A stretch of 64,000 nucleotides of DNA, taken from positions 1-64,000 of the forward strand of contig CAMCRC010000002.1 of the NCBI GenBank assembly GCA_945877175.1, given 5' to 3'. The notes below the pieces were generated by a model that saw nothing but the letters and a program-made list of their open reading frames with translations, was not told where the DNA came from and searched no databases. Below, one piece after another: positions 36,266 through 46,100 of this stretch; positions within the stretch are counted from its first letter, which is position 1, and each line of letters opens with the position of its first letter. This stretch comes from Klebsiella pneumoniae. Its GTDB lineage: Bacteria; Pseudomonadota; Gammaproteobacteria; Pseudomonadales; Pseudohongiellaceae. Both the position numbers and the translations under genes were made by a program.

Positions 36266-36474
36266 GCTGTGCTCTCCCCTTTTCGTCTTTGTTGGAAACA
36301 TGTCTGCGTGCCGCGATCGGTGCGGCCCGACGATAGCACAGGCTCCGGAAGCTTGCCTACACGCAGGCAGCGACGGTGTGCTGGCTGGACTTCCCCGCGC
36401 AAATTTGGAAAGATCGGTTCGGCACGCGAGCTGATGCAGCGCTTCTGTCCATTCGACCAGCCAGCAAGAGACTT

Positions 36475-38745
36475 ATGACGCTTACCAATATCGACACGCT
36501 GTCACTCCTTCCGCCGCTGAGCATCAACCTGGGCGACCTGCGCAAGGGGATCAGCAACTACCACGTGGATGTGCGCATAAGCCCCCGCTTTGCTGCCGAT
36601 GTCAGGCGCCTGGCAACGGCGCTGACCCAGCAGGCCACCACGCAGAGCGCCCAGCCGGTGGATTTCAGCGCCCCATTCAACGCGCTGCGCGCAAGCTATC
36701 TGGACGTGATGACGGGATTGCTGCACCGCGTGAAGACAGACTTGAGCCGCGACAGTATCCAGCTGCTGGAATTTGCCCTGCTGAAGTTCATCCTGGTGAC
36801 CACACGCGCCCAGCTCGATGAGATGATTGACGCTCTGAAGGCGCGCACCTCTGAATCTCAGGAGCGTTCGTCCGCCAACGCTCTGCTGACCAACCAGCGT
36901 CTGTTCTGGCTGCAAAAGAATTACGACGCCATCCTTTTCAATGTGAACAGCCAGCTCTTCGCCCAGCTGGAACGGGTCGAGTCACGGCAGCTCGCGGAAG
37001 TGCGCACGCAGTACATGCCAATGGACGCACACAATGTGCTGGATCTTCGGCTCAACCCGATGCTGTGCTCAAGTGAGCCAGGGGCAAATACCTTCCTGAT
37101 CGACCAATACCGTCTGTGGGGGGGCGATGGCGAGGATGCCGGATTCAATTCTCTGAATGATGGAGTGGAGACTCTGTTGGGACTGCACATTCCAGAGCTG
37201 AGCATTGCACCGCTGATGGCGGCACCCGGCAGCGGCACTCCCGAGCTTTATGACGAAATGGGCGGTCTGTTTCAGACGCAGAAATTCATGGGCCTGGCCA
37301 GTGACATGAAAAGCGAATTGACGGAAGACTTCTCCTGGCTGGAAACGCCAGAGAATCTGACGGCACTCTTCGACATTGGCCGCCAGGCCGAAGCATTGCT
37401 GGATACCCGTCGCAACGCCGGCTGGGGGGCCTGGTGGGAGGCCCGCAAGCCTGTCAGCAATAGGCGCAAGGTTCTGGCCAGTGTCACGCGGCAATGGCGC
37501 AAAAAGCGCCTGTTCACCATGCTGATCGCCTCGCGACACGTCAAAAGCCTATGGTCTCCCGCCCTGGCGGAACAGATCGAAGGGCGCTTTCTGTGTCAGT
37601 ACCTGTGCGGCCAGATCGATGCAAAGAAGCTGCAGGCCAGAGCACTCAATGGCTATACCTTCACTCCGGCGCAGATGAAGCTGTTTGGCGAGGCTATCAG
37701 GCAGATCAAGCAGGAGGCAGGCCCGCGGGCACTGGAAAGTACGCTCGGCATTCTGCAGGATATCTGTCGTTTCCGCCGCCACCTCAAGTATTACCGCCTG
37801 GCTCACCGGGCCTTCAACCGACTGCACATTCTGCGCAGCGAAGAAGAGCTGAAGCTGTCACGCGAGGCCAACTCGCTCTATTCGCTGCTGACCTCCAGCG
37901 AACAGCAGGACGATCAGGACCGTATCGTGCATCACGCCATCATCAAGGCGGGTGTGCGTGGCTCCACGACTGTCACGGAAGAATTGCAGGCCAAGGCTCT
38001 GAATCCGGCTTCGTACTTCAGTCTGCGCTTCTTCAGCCCGATCAATGCGCTGCTGCCTGTTTACGGAGCCAGCAAGGTGTTCATCGAAGGTGACGCCGTC
38101 ATCCTGAGCCTCCTCGAGCATGAAAAGAGCCCGCAGCAATGGTTCGCAGTTGCCAGGGCCTGCGGCCTGGCCAGAGCCATGCTCAATGTAGTGCACGCCA
38201 ACAATCTGCATTCCGAGCAGATGGGCCTTCCCAAGCTGGAACTGGGTATCGGGCTTTGCTATGCCCCGGCAGCGCCGCTGTTTCTCTATGATGACGAGAA
38301 ACCCATCATGATTTCGGGCGCCATCGGCAAGGCAGATCGTCTGTCTTCCTGCACCTGGAAGCTGCGGCGCCTCATCCAGCCCGGTGTATTCAATGTGGAA
38401 GTGTTCGCGCTGGCCGACGGCGAGCCGGGCAGAGGGGAAAAGGGCCAGAACACCATTCGCTACAACGTGAACGGCATTCTTCTGGATAACCCTGGCTTCG
38501 AAAAGCTGCAGCAGGAAATCGTGCTCAAGCGCGTCAGCGTGCGCATCAACGGTGAAAGCGTGGCGCTGCACGTCGGAAAATTTCCTGACGTGAACGGCAA
38601 GTCACATGATCTGGTGATTCGGGAAGGACGCGTGAGGCTTTGGAAGGACGAGGCCCCGGTGGAGGGCCAGGTCTCGGACGAGCGCTTCTACGAAGTCGTC
38701 ACCAATCGCAAACTGATTACACAGCTGACGGCGCCTCAGGCCTGA
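36475..38745 (+). CDS. Large uncharacterised protein with a degenerate class III cyclase-like domain
   Basis: This 756-residue protein starts at ATG 36475 (MTLTNIDTLSLLPPLS); the longer track start lies in non-coding sequence. The first 480 residues look helical with no known domain. Residues of about 488-660 follow the order of class III adenylate/guanylate cyclase domains: AGVRGSTTVTEEL (493-498 core), GASKVFIEGDAVILSLLEHE (Asp540), a helix AVARACGLARAML, then LELGIGLCYAPAAPLF and MISGAIGKADRLSS. The first metal Asp (normally in DIRGST) is Gly493, so catalysis may be lost or altered. No membrane segment is seen. The assignment rests on by-eye comparison. Confidence 0.6.
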   Translation: MTLTNIDTLSLLPPLSINLGDLRKGISNYHVDVRISPRFAADVRRLATALTQQATTQSAQPVDFSAPFNALRASYLDVMTGLLHRVKTDLSRDSIQLLEFALLKFILVTTRAQLDEMIDALKARTSESQERSSANALLTNQRLFWLQKNYDAILFNVNSQLFAQLERVESRQLAEVRTQYMPMDAHNVLDLRLNPMLCSSEPGANTFLIDQYRLWGGDGEDAGFNSLNDGVETLLGLHIPELSIAPLMAAPGSGTPELYDEMGGLFQTQKFMGLASDMKSELTEDFSWLETPENLTALFDIGRQAEALLDTRRNAGWGAWWEARKPVSNRRKVLASVTRQWRKKRLFTMLIASRHVKSLWSPALAEQIEGRFLCQYLCGQIDAKKLQARALNGYTFTPAQMKLFGEAIRQIKQEAGPRALESTLGILQDICRFRRHLKYYRLAHRAFNRLHILRSEEELKLSREANSLYSLLTSSEQQDDQDRIVHHAIIKAGVRGSTTVTEELQAKALNPASYFSLRFFSPINALLPVYGASKVFIEGDAVILSLLEHEKSPQQWFAVARACGLARAMLNVVHANNLHSEQMGLPKLELGIGLCYAPAAPLFLYDDEKPIMISGAIGKADRLSSCTWKLRRLIQPGVFNVEVFALADGEPGRGEKGQNTIRYNVNGILLDNPGFEKLQQEIVLKRVSVRINGESVALHVGKFPDVNGKSHDLVIREGRVRLWKDEAPVEGQVSDERFYEVVTNRKLITQLTAPQA

Positions 38746-38750
38746 GGCGC
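38731..38750. other. 20-bp perfect palindrome spanning a stop codon
   Basis: GCGCCTCAGGCCTGAGGCGC is a perfect palindrome over the last codons of the cyclase-like gene, between two convergent genes. In RNA it forms a stem on both strands, so it may serve as a shared, U-tract-less 3' end signal. Confidence 0.5.
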
Positions 38751-38757
38751 ACTGACT

Positions 38758-39309
38758 TCAGTGATGGTGCCCGCCGGCGCCATGTGCGTGACGGTGCGTG
38801 ATTTCCAACGGCGTTGCCTTGCGCACCTCGACGATGTCGAGCGAGTAGTGGAGCGTCCGGCCAGCAAAAGGGTGATTGGTATCAATATCGACATTGAAGC
38901 GTCCCGCCTTGACGATCAGTGCGCTGCGAACGCCTTGATCAGTCTGCACCCCTACAATGACGCCAGGCATCAGAGGCTTCTGTTCCGCCGGCAGGTGCAG
39001 ATGCTTGATTGGCACGCGGATAATGGAGTTTGACCGACGTGGTCCATAGGCCTCCTCAGGCGCCAGCGTGATCTCAAGGGAGTCCCCCGCTTTCTTGCCG
39101 GCCATTGCCTGTTCCAGTCCCGAAATCACATTGGCATGTCCGTGCAGGTACAGCAGTGGCTCACGCCCTTCGGATTGTTCAAGCCACCCTGACTTGCTGC
39201 CATCCGGCAGAATCTCGCAAAGCTTGTAATGAAACGCCACGACGCAGTCAGCGCCAATGGTCAAGACTTCCGGGACTTTTTGTGTCGGTTCTTTCGGTTT
39301 TCGGGCCAT
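38758..39309 (-). CDS. FKBP-type prolyl isomerase, SlyD-like
   Basis: This 183-residue protein has the SlyD arrangement: an FKBP half (ADCVVAFHYKLCEILPDG, LYLHGHANVISGLEQAMAGKKAGDSLEITLAPEEAYGPR) into which a chaperone flap is inserted. The second half is VDIDTNHPFAGRTLHYSLDIVEVR. The tail HRHAHGAGGHHH is histidine-rich, suggesting metal binding as in SlyD. It catalyses proline isomerisation and helps folding in the cytoplasm. A charged N-terminal extension of about 20 residues (MARKPKEPTQKVPEVL) is longer than in E. coli SlyD. Confidence 0.85.
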   Translation of the reverse strand: MARKPKEPTQKVPEVLTIGADCVVAFHYKLCEILPDGSKSGWLEQSEGREPLLYLHGHANVISGLEQAMAGKKAGDSLEITLAPEEAYGPRRSNSIIRVPIKHLHLPAEQKPLMPGVIVGVQTDQGVRSALIVKAGRFNVDIDTNHPFAGRTLHYSLDIVEVRKATPLEITHRHAHGAGGHHH

Positions 39310-39415
39310 GGTCTACCTGCACTGGTTGCGGCAAAGAATGGGTGCGATTCTAGCAAACTTCCCAAGCGACAAGACAGCACTCTCCCCGCGCCACTTCCTC
39401 GCAGGCCTTCGTTGT

Positions 39416-39443
39416 TTGACTAAATTTTGTACAAGCATTATTG
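39416..39443 (+). promoter_or_regulatory. Candidate promoter upstream of the XRE regulator gene
   Basis: TTGACT (39416-39421) and TTATTG (39438-39443) lie 16 bases apart in an AT-rich stretch that also contains the palindrome TTGTACAA (39427-39434). The gene starts 139 bases later, so a long leader or a second promoter is implied. Confidence 0.35.
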
Positions 39444-39582
39444 TTTGCATCCATGTGCAATCGCCGGATAGTGCAGACTGATTTAGCCGACTAATGCCGG
39501 GATTGCTCCTAAAGATGGCGGGAAAATCGCTGATATTGATCAGCAAAACTCCTGCAGAGCCACAGGATAAAGATAGCAAAGC

Positions 39583-39876
39583 ATGCCAGACCAACAATAC
39601 AAGTTCTCACCACTGACAATTCGCATCAAAGAGCAGATCCGTCGCCTGCGCCTGCTCGCCGGGCATTCGATGACCGAAGGTTCAGCCCTTCTGGGCGTCT
39701 CGCGCAAGCAGCTGGAAGACATTGAAACCACGCGCGACTATGGCTGCCATCTCGAGATCGAGCTGCTGGCCAAGGTCAAAGTGGTCTACAAGGTATCGCT
39801 CGATGAGTTACTGGGAGACCTCCCCGCAGACACTGCTGGAGAGCTTTTCTCCCGCAAACGTCGCCGCAACGCCTGA
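39583..39876 (+). CDS. Small XRE-type helix-turn-helix protein
   Basis: This 97-residue protein has a helix-turn-helix of the Cro/C1 type: IKEQIRRLRLLAGHSMTEGSALLGVSRKQLEDIETTRDYGCHLEIELLAKVKVVYKVSLDELLG. No second domain is present. It is followed after 79 bases by a strong promoter and a 58-residue conserved small protein. It is not obviously part of a toxin-antitoxin module because no partner is adjacent. Targets are unknown. Confidence 0.75.
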   Translation: MPDQQYKFSPLTIRIKEQIRRLRLLAGHSMTEGSALLGVSRKQLEDIETTRDYGCHLEIELLAKVKVVYKVSLDELLGDLPADTAGELFSRKRRRNA

Positions 39877-39891
39877 CATTCAGACCCGTCG

Positions 39892-39920
39892 TTACGATGC
39901 ACCGGCATTCTGTGTATAAT
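39892..39920 (+). promoter_or_regulatory. Strong sigma-70-type promoter for the 58-residue protein gene
   Basis: TTACGA (39892-39897) and a consensus TATAAT (39915-39920) are separated by exactly 17 bases, and the ATG of the next gene is 36 bases downstream. Confidence 0.7.
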
Positions 39921-39955
39921 ACTCGACCTTTTACACGACGAGACCAGGTATTGCC

Positions 39956-40132
39956 ATGGCTACCAAACCCAAGAAGGACCCCGCAGCAGACAATCGTATA
40001 AATCTGTCAGAACACGTCGAAGCGTTCCTCAAATCCGGGGGAAAAGTCAAACTGATCCCCTCTGGAATCAGCGGTCAAACCACCACGACGGGCCCGCGTC
40101 AGATCGTTCTGAGTCACAAGAGCAACGCCTGA
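39956..40132 (+). CDS. 58-residue protein with a SutA-like EFL-GGK motif
   Basis: This small, basic protein (MATKPKKDPAADNRINLSEH and on) is too short for the ORF track. Its centre, HVEAFLKSGGKVKLIPSGISGQ, resembles the MEEFLARGGKVQEIE core of the Pseudomonas RNA-polymerase-binding regulator SutA, as I recall that sequence. The acidic N-terminal arm of SutA is missing. It has its own strong promoter, so it is probably a well-expressed gene. A ribosomal or RNA-polymerase role is inference. A LysR gene starts 38 bases downstream. Confidence 0.7.
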   Translation: MATKPKKDPAADNRINLSEHVEAFLKSGGKVKLIPSGISGQTTTTGPRQIVLSHKSNA

Positions 40133-40169
40133 TTCACAGTCGGATTTCTCCCTCAACTTTCGGTCCGGC

Positions 40170-41066
40170 ATGGACACACAGAATCTGAGAGCATTCGTGG
40201 CAGTCGCCGATGGCAGATCCTTTTCTGCTGCCGCCGAGAGACTGCACGTTACACAGCCTGCCATCAGCAAACGCATTCACATGCTGGAACAACAGCTGGG
40301 CACCTTGCTGTTCGATCGCATCGGCAGGCAGGTTTCTCTCACGGAGGCAGGCCGCACCCTGCTGCCCCACGCAGAAGCAATCCTGTCACGCATGGACAGC
40401 GCACGCCAGGCCCTTGCCGATCTCGATGGCGAGACCAAAGGTCAGCTGAAACTCATTACCAGTCACCACATCGGACTACACCGCCTGCCTCATATTCTGC
40501 GCGAGTACTCGGAACGGTTTCCGCGGGTGGAGCTGGACATCCGTTTCATGGATTCCGAAGAGGCTTACGCAGAGGTGCTGAAAGGGCATTGCGATCTGGG
40601 AATCATCACGGAAGTGCAGGAACAGAACGACACTATCTGTTCACATACGTTGTGGAAGGACACGCTGCATTTCGTCGCCGCGCCGCAGCATCCCCTGAGC
40701 CAGGGCGGAGCCGTCAGCCTGGCAGACATGGCTCAGTACCCTGCGCTCCTGCCCGAACGACGGTTCTATACCACACAACTGGTGGAAGATCTGTTCGCAC
40801 GCAACGGACTTCGGATCAAGATCAAGCTGTCGACCAATTATCTGGAAACCATCAAGGCACTGATTTCTGCAGGCTATGCCTGGGGAGTTCTGCCTCGCTC
40901 AATGCTGGAAGACAAGGCACTGGCCGTGCTTTGTGTACACGCTGACGCCACCGAAGGTGCCATAGCGCTCACACGCAACCTCGACTGCATTTACCACCGG
41001 CAGCGACAGATGAGCCGGGCTGCCCGCGCCTTTTTCGACTTGCTGTGTCAGCACGCCGGGGAGTGA
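40170..41066 (+). CDS. LysR-family transcriptional regulator
   Basis: This 298-residue regulator has the LysR winged helix at its N-terminus, MDTQNLRAFVAVADGRSFSAAAERLHVTQPAISKRIHMLEQQLGTLLFDR. A linker and a periplasmic-binding-protein-like effector domain follow, with GQLKLITSHHIGLHRLPHILREYSERFP at its start. The C-terminus shows no special feature. The target is not clear: the neighbours are a small SutA-like gene upstream and a convergent TraB/GumN gene. The effector cannot be guessed. Confidence 0.9.
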   Translation: MDTQNLRAFVAVADGRSFSAAAERLHVTQPAISKRIHMLEQQLGTLLFDRIGRQVSLTEAGRTLLPHAEAILSRMDSARQALADLDGETKGQLKLITSHHIGLHRLPHILREYSERFPRVELDIRFMDSEEAYAEVLKGHCDLGIITEVQEQNDTICSHTLWKDTLHFVAAPQHPLSQGGAVSLADMAQYPALLPERRFYTTQLVEDLFARNGLRIKIKLSTNYLETIKALISAGYAWGVLPRSMLEDKALAVLCVHADATEGAIALTRNLDCIYHRQRQMSRAARAFFDLLCQHAGE

Positions 41067-41078
41067 ACCGGACCCCGG

Positions 41079-41990
41079 TCATTCAACTCGCGAAATCTCG
41101 AAGCCTTTCTGCTCCAGAAGACTCAGCAGACCATCTTCCCCTACCAGATGTGCCGCGCCCACCAGGACGAACTCATTCCCCTGATTCTCGAACAAAGTCT
41201 CGATGATTGCGATCCATGCAGTATTGCGGCGCACCAGCAGCGCCTCATAAAGTGTCGGGTATTCCTCTTTCATGTCGGCAACGAACAAGGCTTCCAGCGT
41301 CGCATTGTCACCACTGCGCCAGGCTGCAATCATCTGCTCCATCGCGGTCTCGATTTCCTGCATGTCGTCCAGCGACGAACGCACAAACTCACTCTCGTTG
41401 CCTTCCCCCATGTTGGCGATGAAACCGATCTGATCGTCGATCGACTCCAGCTCCCCCACCTGCTTGCCATCGCCCAGCGCACGGGAGTTGAAGTAGGCAT
41501 CGACACCCTGCGGCGTAAACCCCATTTTCTGGAACTCGATGACCTGCAGCGTGCTGACGAGCATGCCTGGCTTGAACCGCTCCATCATCTGCATGGGCAG
41601 CCCTGTTGAGGAGACATGGGCCGCAAGCGCCGCATACGTGGGCGCATCCAGCACCGTCTGCAGTGTACGGCCATCGCTGTACAGCAACTCCTGCATCATG
41701 CGGGCCTGCACGGCAAAGTCGCTCATGCCGGCAATATCGGTTTCGAAATACACCGCGCTTGAATCCTGATAAGCCTTCTCGAAAGGTTCGGGCAGCGGGT
41801 AGTCGGAAGGACGCAGCAGATGCACGGTGCCGCCCAGGTAGACCTTTTCAGCACCCGACGTAGCGACCCACACAGCGCTCTGTGCCAGCACCCAATGCCA
41901 AGGCGCAAGGCAGAACAGCGCGAGCAGGCCGGCACCCAGAGGACGCGCGAGGCGCTTGCGCGCGGTGACAGTTATCGAATTTTCGAGCAT
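41079..41990 (-). CDS. TraB/GumN family protein
   Basis: This 303-residue exported protein has an N-terminal signal (ARPLGAGLLALFCLAPWHWVLAQ) and the TraB/GumN (Tiki-like) pattern. This consists of YLGGTVHLLRPSDYPLPEPFEKAYQDSSAVYFETDIA with the GTxH motif, FNSRALGDGKQVGELES, and the terminal FVLVGAAHLVGEDGLLSLLEQKGFEI with the second GxxH. Eukaryotic Tiki relatives are metalloproteases, so a periplasmic peptidase is possible. Start ATG 41990 is chosen; the track start gives an implausible extension. Confidence 0.85.
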   Translation of the reverse strand: MLENSITVTARKRLARPLGAGLLALFCLAPWHWVLAQSAVWVATSGAEKVYLGGTVHLLRPSDYPLPEPFEKAYQDSSAVYFETDIAGMSDFAVQARMMQELLYSDGRTLQTVLDAPTYAALAAHVSSTGLPMQMMERFKPGMLVSTLQVIEFQKMGFTPQGVDAYFNSRALGDGKQVGELESIDDQIGFIANMGEGNESEFVRSSLDDMQEIETAMEQMIAAWRSGDNATLEALFVADMKEEYPTLYEALLVRRNTAWIAIIETLFENQGNEFVLVGAAHLVGEDGLLSLLEQKGFEISRVE

Positions 41991-42069
41991 GAAGTCAGTT
42001 CCCGTGTGATTTACAGTATCGCGAAGGAGAAGGTAGCATGCCCCCCGACCCTCCTCCAAGGAAGCCAGC

Positions 42070-42429
42070 ATGGCCACATTGTTGTTCAGATTGCGTCACG
42101 TGCCCGATGACGAAGCGGACGATGTACGCGCATTGCTGGAGGAAAATGGCATCGATTTCTACGAGACAACCCCGGGCAACTGGGGCATCTCGATGCCGGC
42201 GCTGTGGCTGCGTGACGACACGCAGCACGCGCGTGCGCTGGCTTTGCTGACCGACTATCAGCAAGAGCGTACACGCCTCATGCGCGAAGAATATGAGGAA
42301 CAGTGCCGGCAGGGCGCCGCCCCGACCCTGTTCGCCAGCTTCCGCAGCCAGCCGGGGCGTTTTCTTTTCTACACGGGCCTGAGCGCCGCCATTCTCTATC
42401 TGTCCATCAGCAGCTTCTTCAGCTTCTGA
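42070..42429 (+). CDS. DUF6164 family membrane-anchored protein
   Basis: This 119-residue protein begins MATLLFRLRHVPDDEADDVRALLEENGIDFYETTPGNWGIS and ends in one membrane helix (FLFYTGLSAAILYLSISSFF). The N-terminal half resembles small signal-transducing (DUF2007-like) domains, and I recall this family as DUF6164. It is widespread in gammaproteobacteria without a known role. It overlaps the end of the convergent FAH-family gene by 11 bases. Confidence 0.75.
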   Translation: MATLLFRLRHVPDDEADDVRALLEENGIDFYETTPGNWGISMPALWLRDDTQHARALALLTDYQQERTRLMREEYEEQCRQGAAPTLFASFRSQPGRFLFYTGLSAAILYLSISSFFSF

Positions 42430-43132
42430 GTGCTGTCCCGATGCTGATCTTCAGTGTCTCAAGCCCGTCCACTCGACCTTCCAGCACATCGCCGGCCACC
42501 ACGGCAGCGACACCCGCCGGAGTTCCGGTGAAGATCAGGTCGCCCGGACGCAGCCGGTAATACGTGGACAATTCCGCTATCAGCTCTGGAATATTCCAGA
42601 TCAGGTCACTGATGTGGCCCTCCTGCCGCAGCTCGCCATTGACATGCAGCGTGATGTGCGCGGCGGACAAGTCTCCCACCTTTGCTACCGGAGTGAGTGC
42701 TGTCATGGGGGCGGAGTCGTCAAAGCCCTTGGCCGTGTCCCATGGCCTTGCCTTGTCTTTGGCTTCTGCCTGCAGGTCTCGGCGCGTGAAATCAATTCCC
42801 ACACCATAGCCGAACACGGCGGCCTGCGCTTCCGCCAGGGACAGACACTCGCCCTTGGCTGCCAGGGCATCACCCGCCAGCGCCACTACCAGCTCGACCT
42901 CGTGGTGCAAATCCCGGGTGCGCTGCGGGTATGGCAGCACGGCGCCATTCTGAGCGATGGCGTTGGCAGGTTTGCTGAAGAAAAAGGGCGATTCGCGCTC
43001 CGGATTCGCGCCCATCTCCCGCGCATGCGCCGCGTAGTTGCGCCCCACACAGTAGATGCGATTGACGGGAAACTGCTCCGGACGCCCCAGGATGGGAACG
43101 GTAGGGATTTCGACTGCAAAGAGTAGCGTCAT
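42419..43132 (-). CDS. Fumarylacetoacetate hydrolase family protein
   Basis: This 237-residue enzyme belongs to the FAH family, which cleaves or decarboxylates beta-diketo acids. Metal ligands appear in HHEVELVVALAG (His, Glu) and GYGVGIDFTRRDLQ (Asp). The typical CVGRNYAAHAREMG and LIFTGTPAGV blocks are present. Length and composition match the acylpyruvase/YcgM-like branch. No aromatic-degradation genes are next to it, so a housekeeping role such as acylpyruvate or oxaloacetate handling is more likely. Confidence 0.87.
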   Translation of the reverse strand: MTLLFAVEIPTVPILGRPEQFPVNRIYCVGRNYAAHAREMGANPERESPFFFSKPANAIAQNGAVLPYPQRTRDLHHEVELVVALAGDALAAKGECLSLAEAQAAVFGYGVGIDFTRRDLQAEAKDKARPWDTAKGFDDSAPMTALTPVAKVGDLSAAHITLHVNGELRQEGHISDLIWNIPELIAELSTYYRLRPGDLIFTGTPAGVAAVVAGDVLEGRVDGLETLKISIGTALRS

Positions 43133-43163
43133 GGATATCCTTGTCTGGCAGCGAGTGCCTGGT

Positions 43164-46100
43164 TCACGTACCGATGTAAGCCCGCAGCCGTGAGGGAAAC
43201 TCCCGTTGCTGCAAGACCTGTTGCAATTGCCATTGTACGTCAGGCTCCACCTCGCGCAGAAACCTGACCTTGTTGTTTTCCAGCACGGCCAGCGGCAGGC
43301 CGTCGCGATACAGAATGCGGTTGCGGGCGAGGCGCGGCAAACGGGTCTCTGGCAGAACGATGGCCAGCAGGTTCACCGGATCGGCAGCCGCCAGACTGAC
43401 ATATTCGGTGCTGCGCTGGGCAGCATCCTGATTCTTGCCGAACTGGCGCAGGGCAGTGACAGTGTCCGGGAGCGCAAACTGCTCACCGCTGATGCCGGCG
43501 ATGAACCGTCCGCCGCGCACCACCCCCTGCAACTCCAGGGTGCGCAGTTTGCGCAGGAGCAAACGCCAGGACGGCGCCGCGCTTTCTCGTTCCAGTGCGC
43601 GCTTGAACAGCACCCCCCAGCGCGCCAGGTAGATCATGATCAGGCGCTCAAGCTGCTCGTCATTCAGCGGACACTCTTCGGTCGCGACTGCCGGCACCGG
43701 GTGGTCATCTCGCAGCAGCGACCAGCGCCCGGCATCTTCCACACCGAACGTGGCGCGACGACGGCCATTGGCATGCCCTCCCGGCTTGCGGGCATCGGGC
43801 GTGAGAAGGGCTCGCAGACCTGTGAAGCTGTCGCTGGTAATGCGGCCGGCGCTGACCAGTTCGGCCAGGCCCTGCTCCAGCTGGCTGCGCAGCAGCTGCG
43901 TGCGCCGCGAGATCTGCTCGAAGAAGCTGGCGCCATGCTGGCGGATATCCGTTTCGATACGCGCGGCGAGGGAACTCAGTGGCGCTTCGTCCGCCGCACT
44001 GACCGGGTCTGCAGCCCGAGCGAGAGCGTCCCAGATATCCTGATTCTGGCGCTGCAACAACGTGATGGGTGTGCCCTTGACCGGCCCTGGCTTGCGGGAG
44101 GCGTCTGCCAGCGCGCCGCCCTTCAGCCCGGGCCGCACAAGCCGCCCCCAGACCAGCCGCCCACTGATGCACATCACATCCAGCCAGGAAGGGTCATAGC
44201 CGCTGATCCGCGATGGGAAGACATCCGCTTCCCACAGTGTGGCCGGTGCGCTCAGGCCATCCAGCCGCGCGAGCGTGCGCTGCAGCAGCCCCTGACCATC
44301 GGAAGAGGTTGGCACCAGCACGGGTCGCGCAGGCAGCCGCTGCACGCGCACTTCATGCAAGTCGAACAGGAAGCGCATATAGGATTGCAGCGACACGGGT
44401 TTGATGCTCTGCCGGTGGGAATCGATGGTGTAGCGGTGAATGCGCTGCAGCAGACGCCGTTCACACCACTGTGTTGATCCCTGCAGCAGCGTCGAGAACT
44501 GCCCCCGGAACGCAAAGCCTTCCGTTTCCAGCCCGAGCAGGGCGACCTCCACCAGCACCGGTCGCAGACCGAGCTCTGCAACCAACCGGTCCGAGGTGAC
44601 AGGACCCAGTCCTTCCAGACGGCGGCGCAGCACTTCGCGCAGGGCGGCATCGTCCTCCCATGTTTCCCGGAGCAGACTGGGCGGCAGCGCGAGCGATGGC
44701 TCACAGACAACCTTGGGATAGAGCGTTCGCAACAAGGGCAGGCGCTCGGCCGCCACCCAGAACTGCGCGGCTCCGGTGTCCAGCAGACAGCAACGCCCGG
44801 CACTGACGAGGGTGCGCAGGTGAGTCGCATAGCCGTGCAATTGCGCCTCGGCTGCCGTCACATACGCGAGGGAATACAGCGCGTCGTGCATCTCGTCGAC
44901 CGAGCGCACCAGTGGCCAGGCTTCTTCGCGCACCTGGGCAATCGCCGCTTCGTCCAGCACGCTGTAGGACTGCACCTCGGCCGGGTCTAGCCAGCTGCGG
45001 TTGCGGATTGCATTGGTACGCCGCTCTTCAAAGGGCGCATCGTCCAGAAAGGCATAGGGGCGGGCGTTGATGATCTCCTGTGCAAAGGGCGAGGGTTCGC
45101 GCAGGTCGCGGGCGATCAATGTCAGCGCGCCGCTCTCGATGTCGCTCACCAGTTGCTTGAGCCCTTCGATGTCCATGGCTTCGGTCAGGCAGTCGTGGAT
45201 GGTTTGCTGCACCAGCGGGTGCTCGGGCACCTCGCGCTTGCCCTGGATGTTCTCGAAACAGGCGATCTGATCGGGGAACACGTGGGCCACCAGGTCCTCG
45301 GCATCCATCCGCTGAAACTGCGGCGGCACGCGCTTGCCATTGCGATTGCGCTGAATGGCCAGTGAACGGGTGGCATTCCAGCGCCAGCGCACTTCGAACA
45401 TGGGGGCATCGAGCAGCGCCTGCACCAGCACGTCCTCCACGCTCCCGCTCTGCAGATAGGCGTACACCTCCTGCAATGGAAAACTGTGCACCGAGCCCAG
45501 GGAAATCACGATGCTGTCTTCGTTGGCAGCAGCCTGCAGCTCGAAGTTGAAGGTGCGGCAGAAACGCTTGCGCAGCGCCAGCCCCCAGGCGCGGTTGAGG
45601 CGACTGCCGAAGGGCGAGTGAATGACGACGTGCATGTCGCCTAATTCGTCAAAGAAGCGCTCCATCACCAGGGTCTTCTGCGTAGGCATGACTTCCAGCG
45701 CATTGCGCCCAGCCTGCAGATAATCCACAAGCTGCTGTGCGGCGGAGGCCGGCAGACGCAGCGCTTCCTTCAGCCACTGCACCGCATTGGCGGCAGAATC
45801 GTCCTGCAGGAAAGCATCGATGGTTTCCCGCAGAGCACACACCGACAGCGAGAGTTCCCGGGTACGCCCTGGTCCTTCGCCAAACCAGAAAGGAATGGTG
45901 GGCCGTGCGCCCTGGGCATCGCGCACCCGTACTTTCAGCCCGTCCACCCGCAGCAGCTGCCAGCTGTGGCTGCCCAGCGTGAAAATGTCGCCGGGCAGCG
46001 TTTCCAGTGCAAAGTCTTCATTGAGCGTGCCCACTACGGTGTCGTCCGGGTCCAGTACTACCTGATAGTCAAACATGTCCGGAATGGCGCCACCGTTGGT

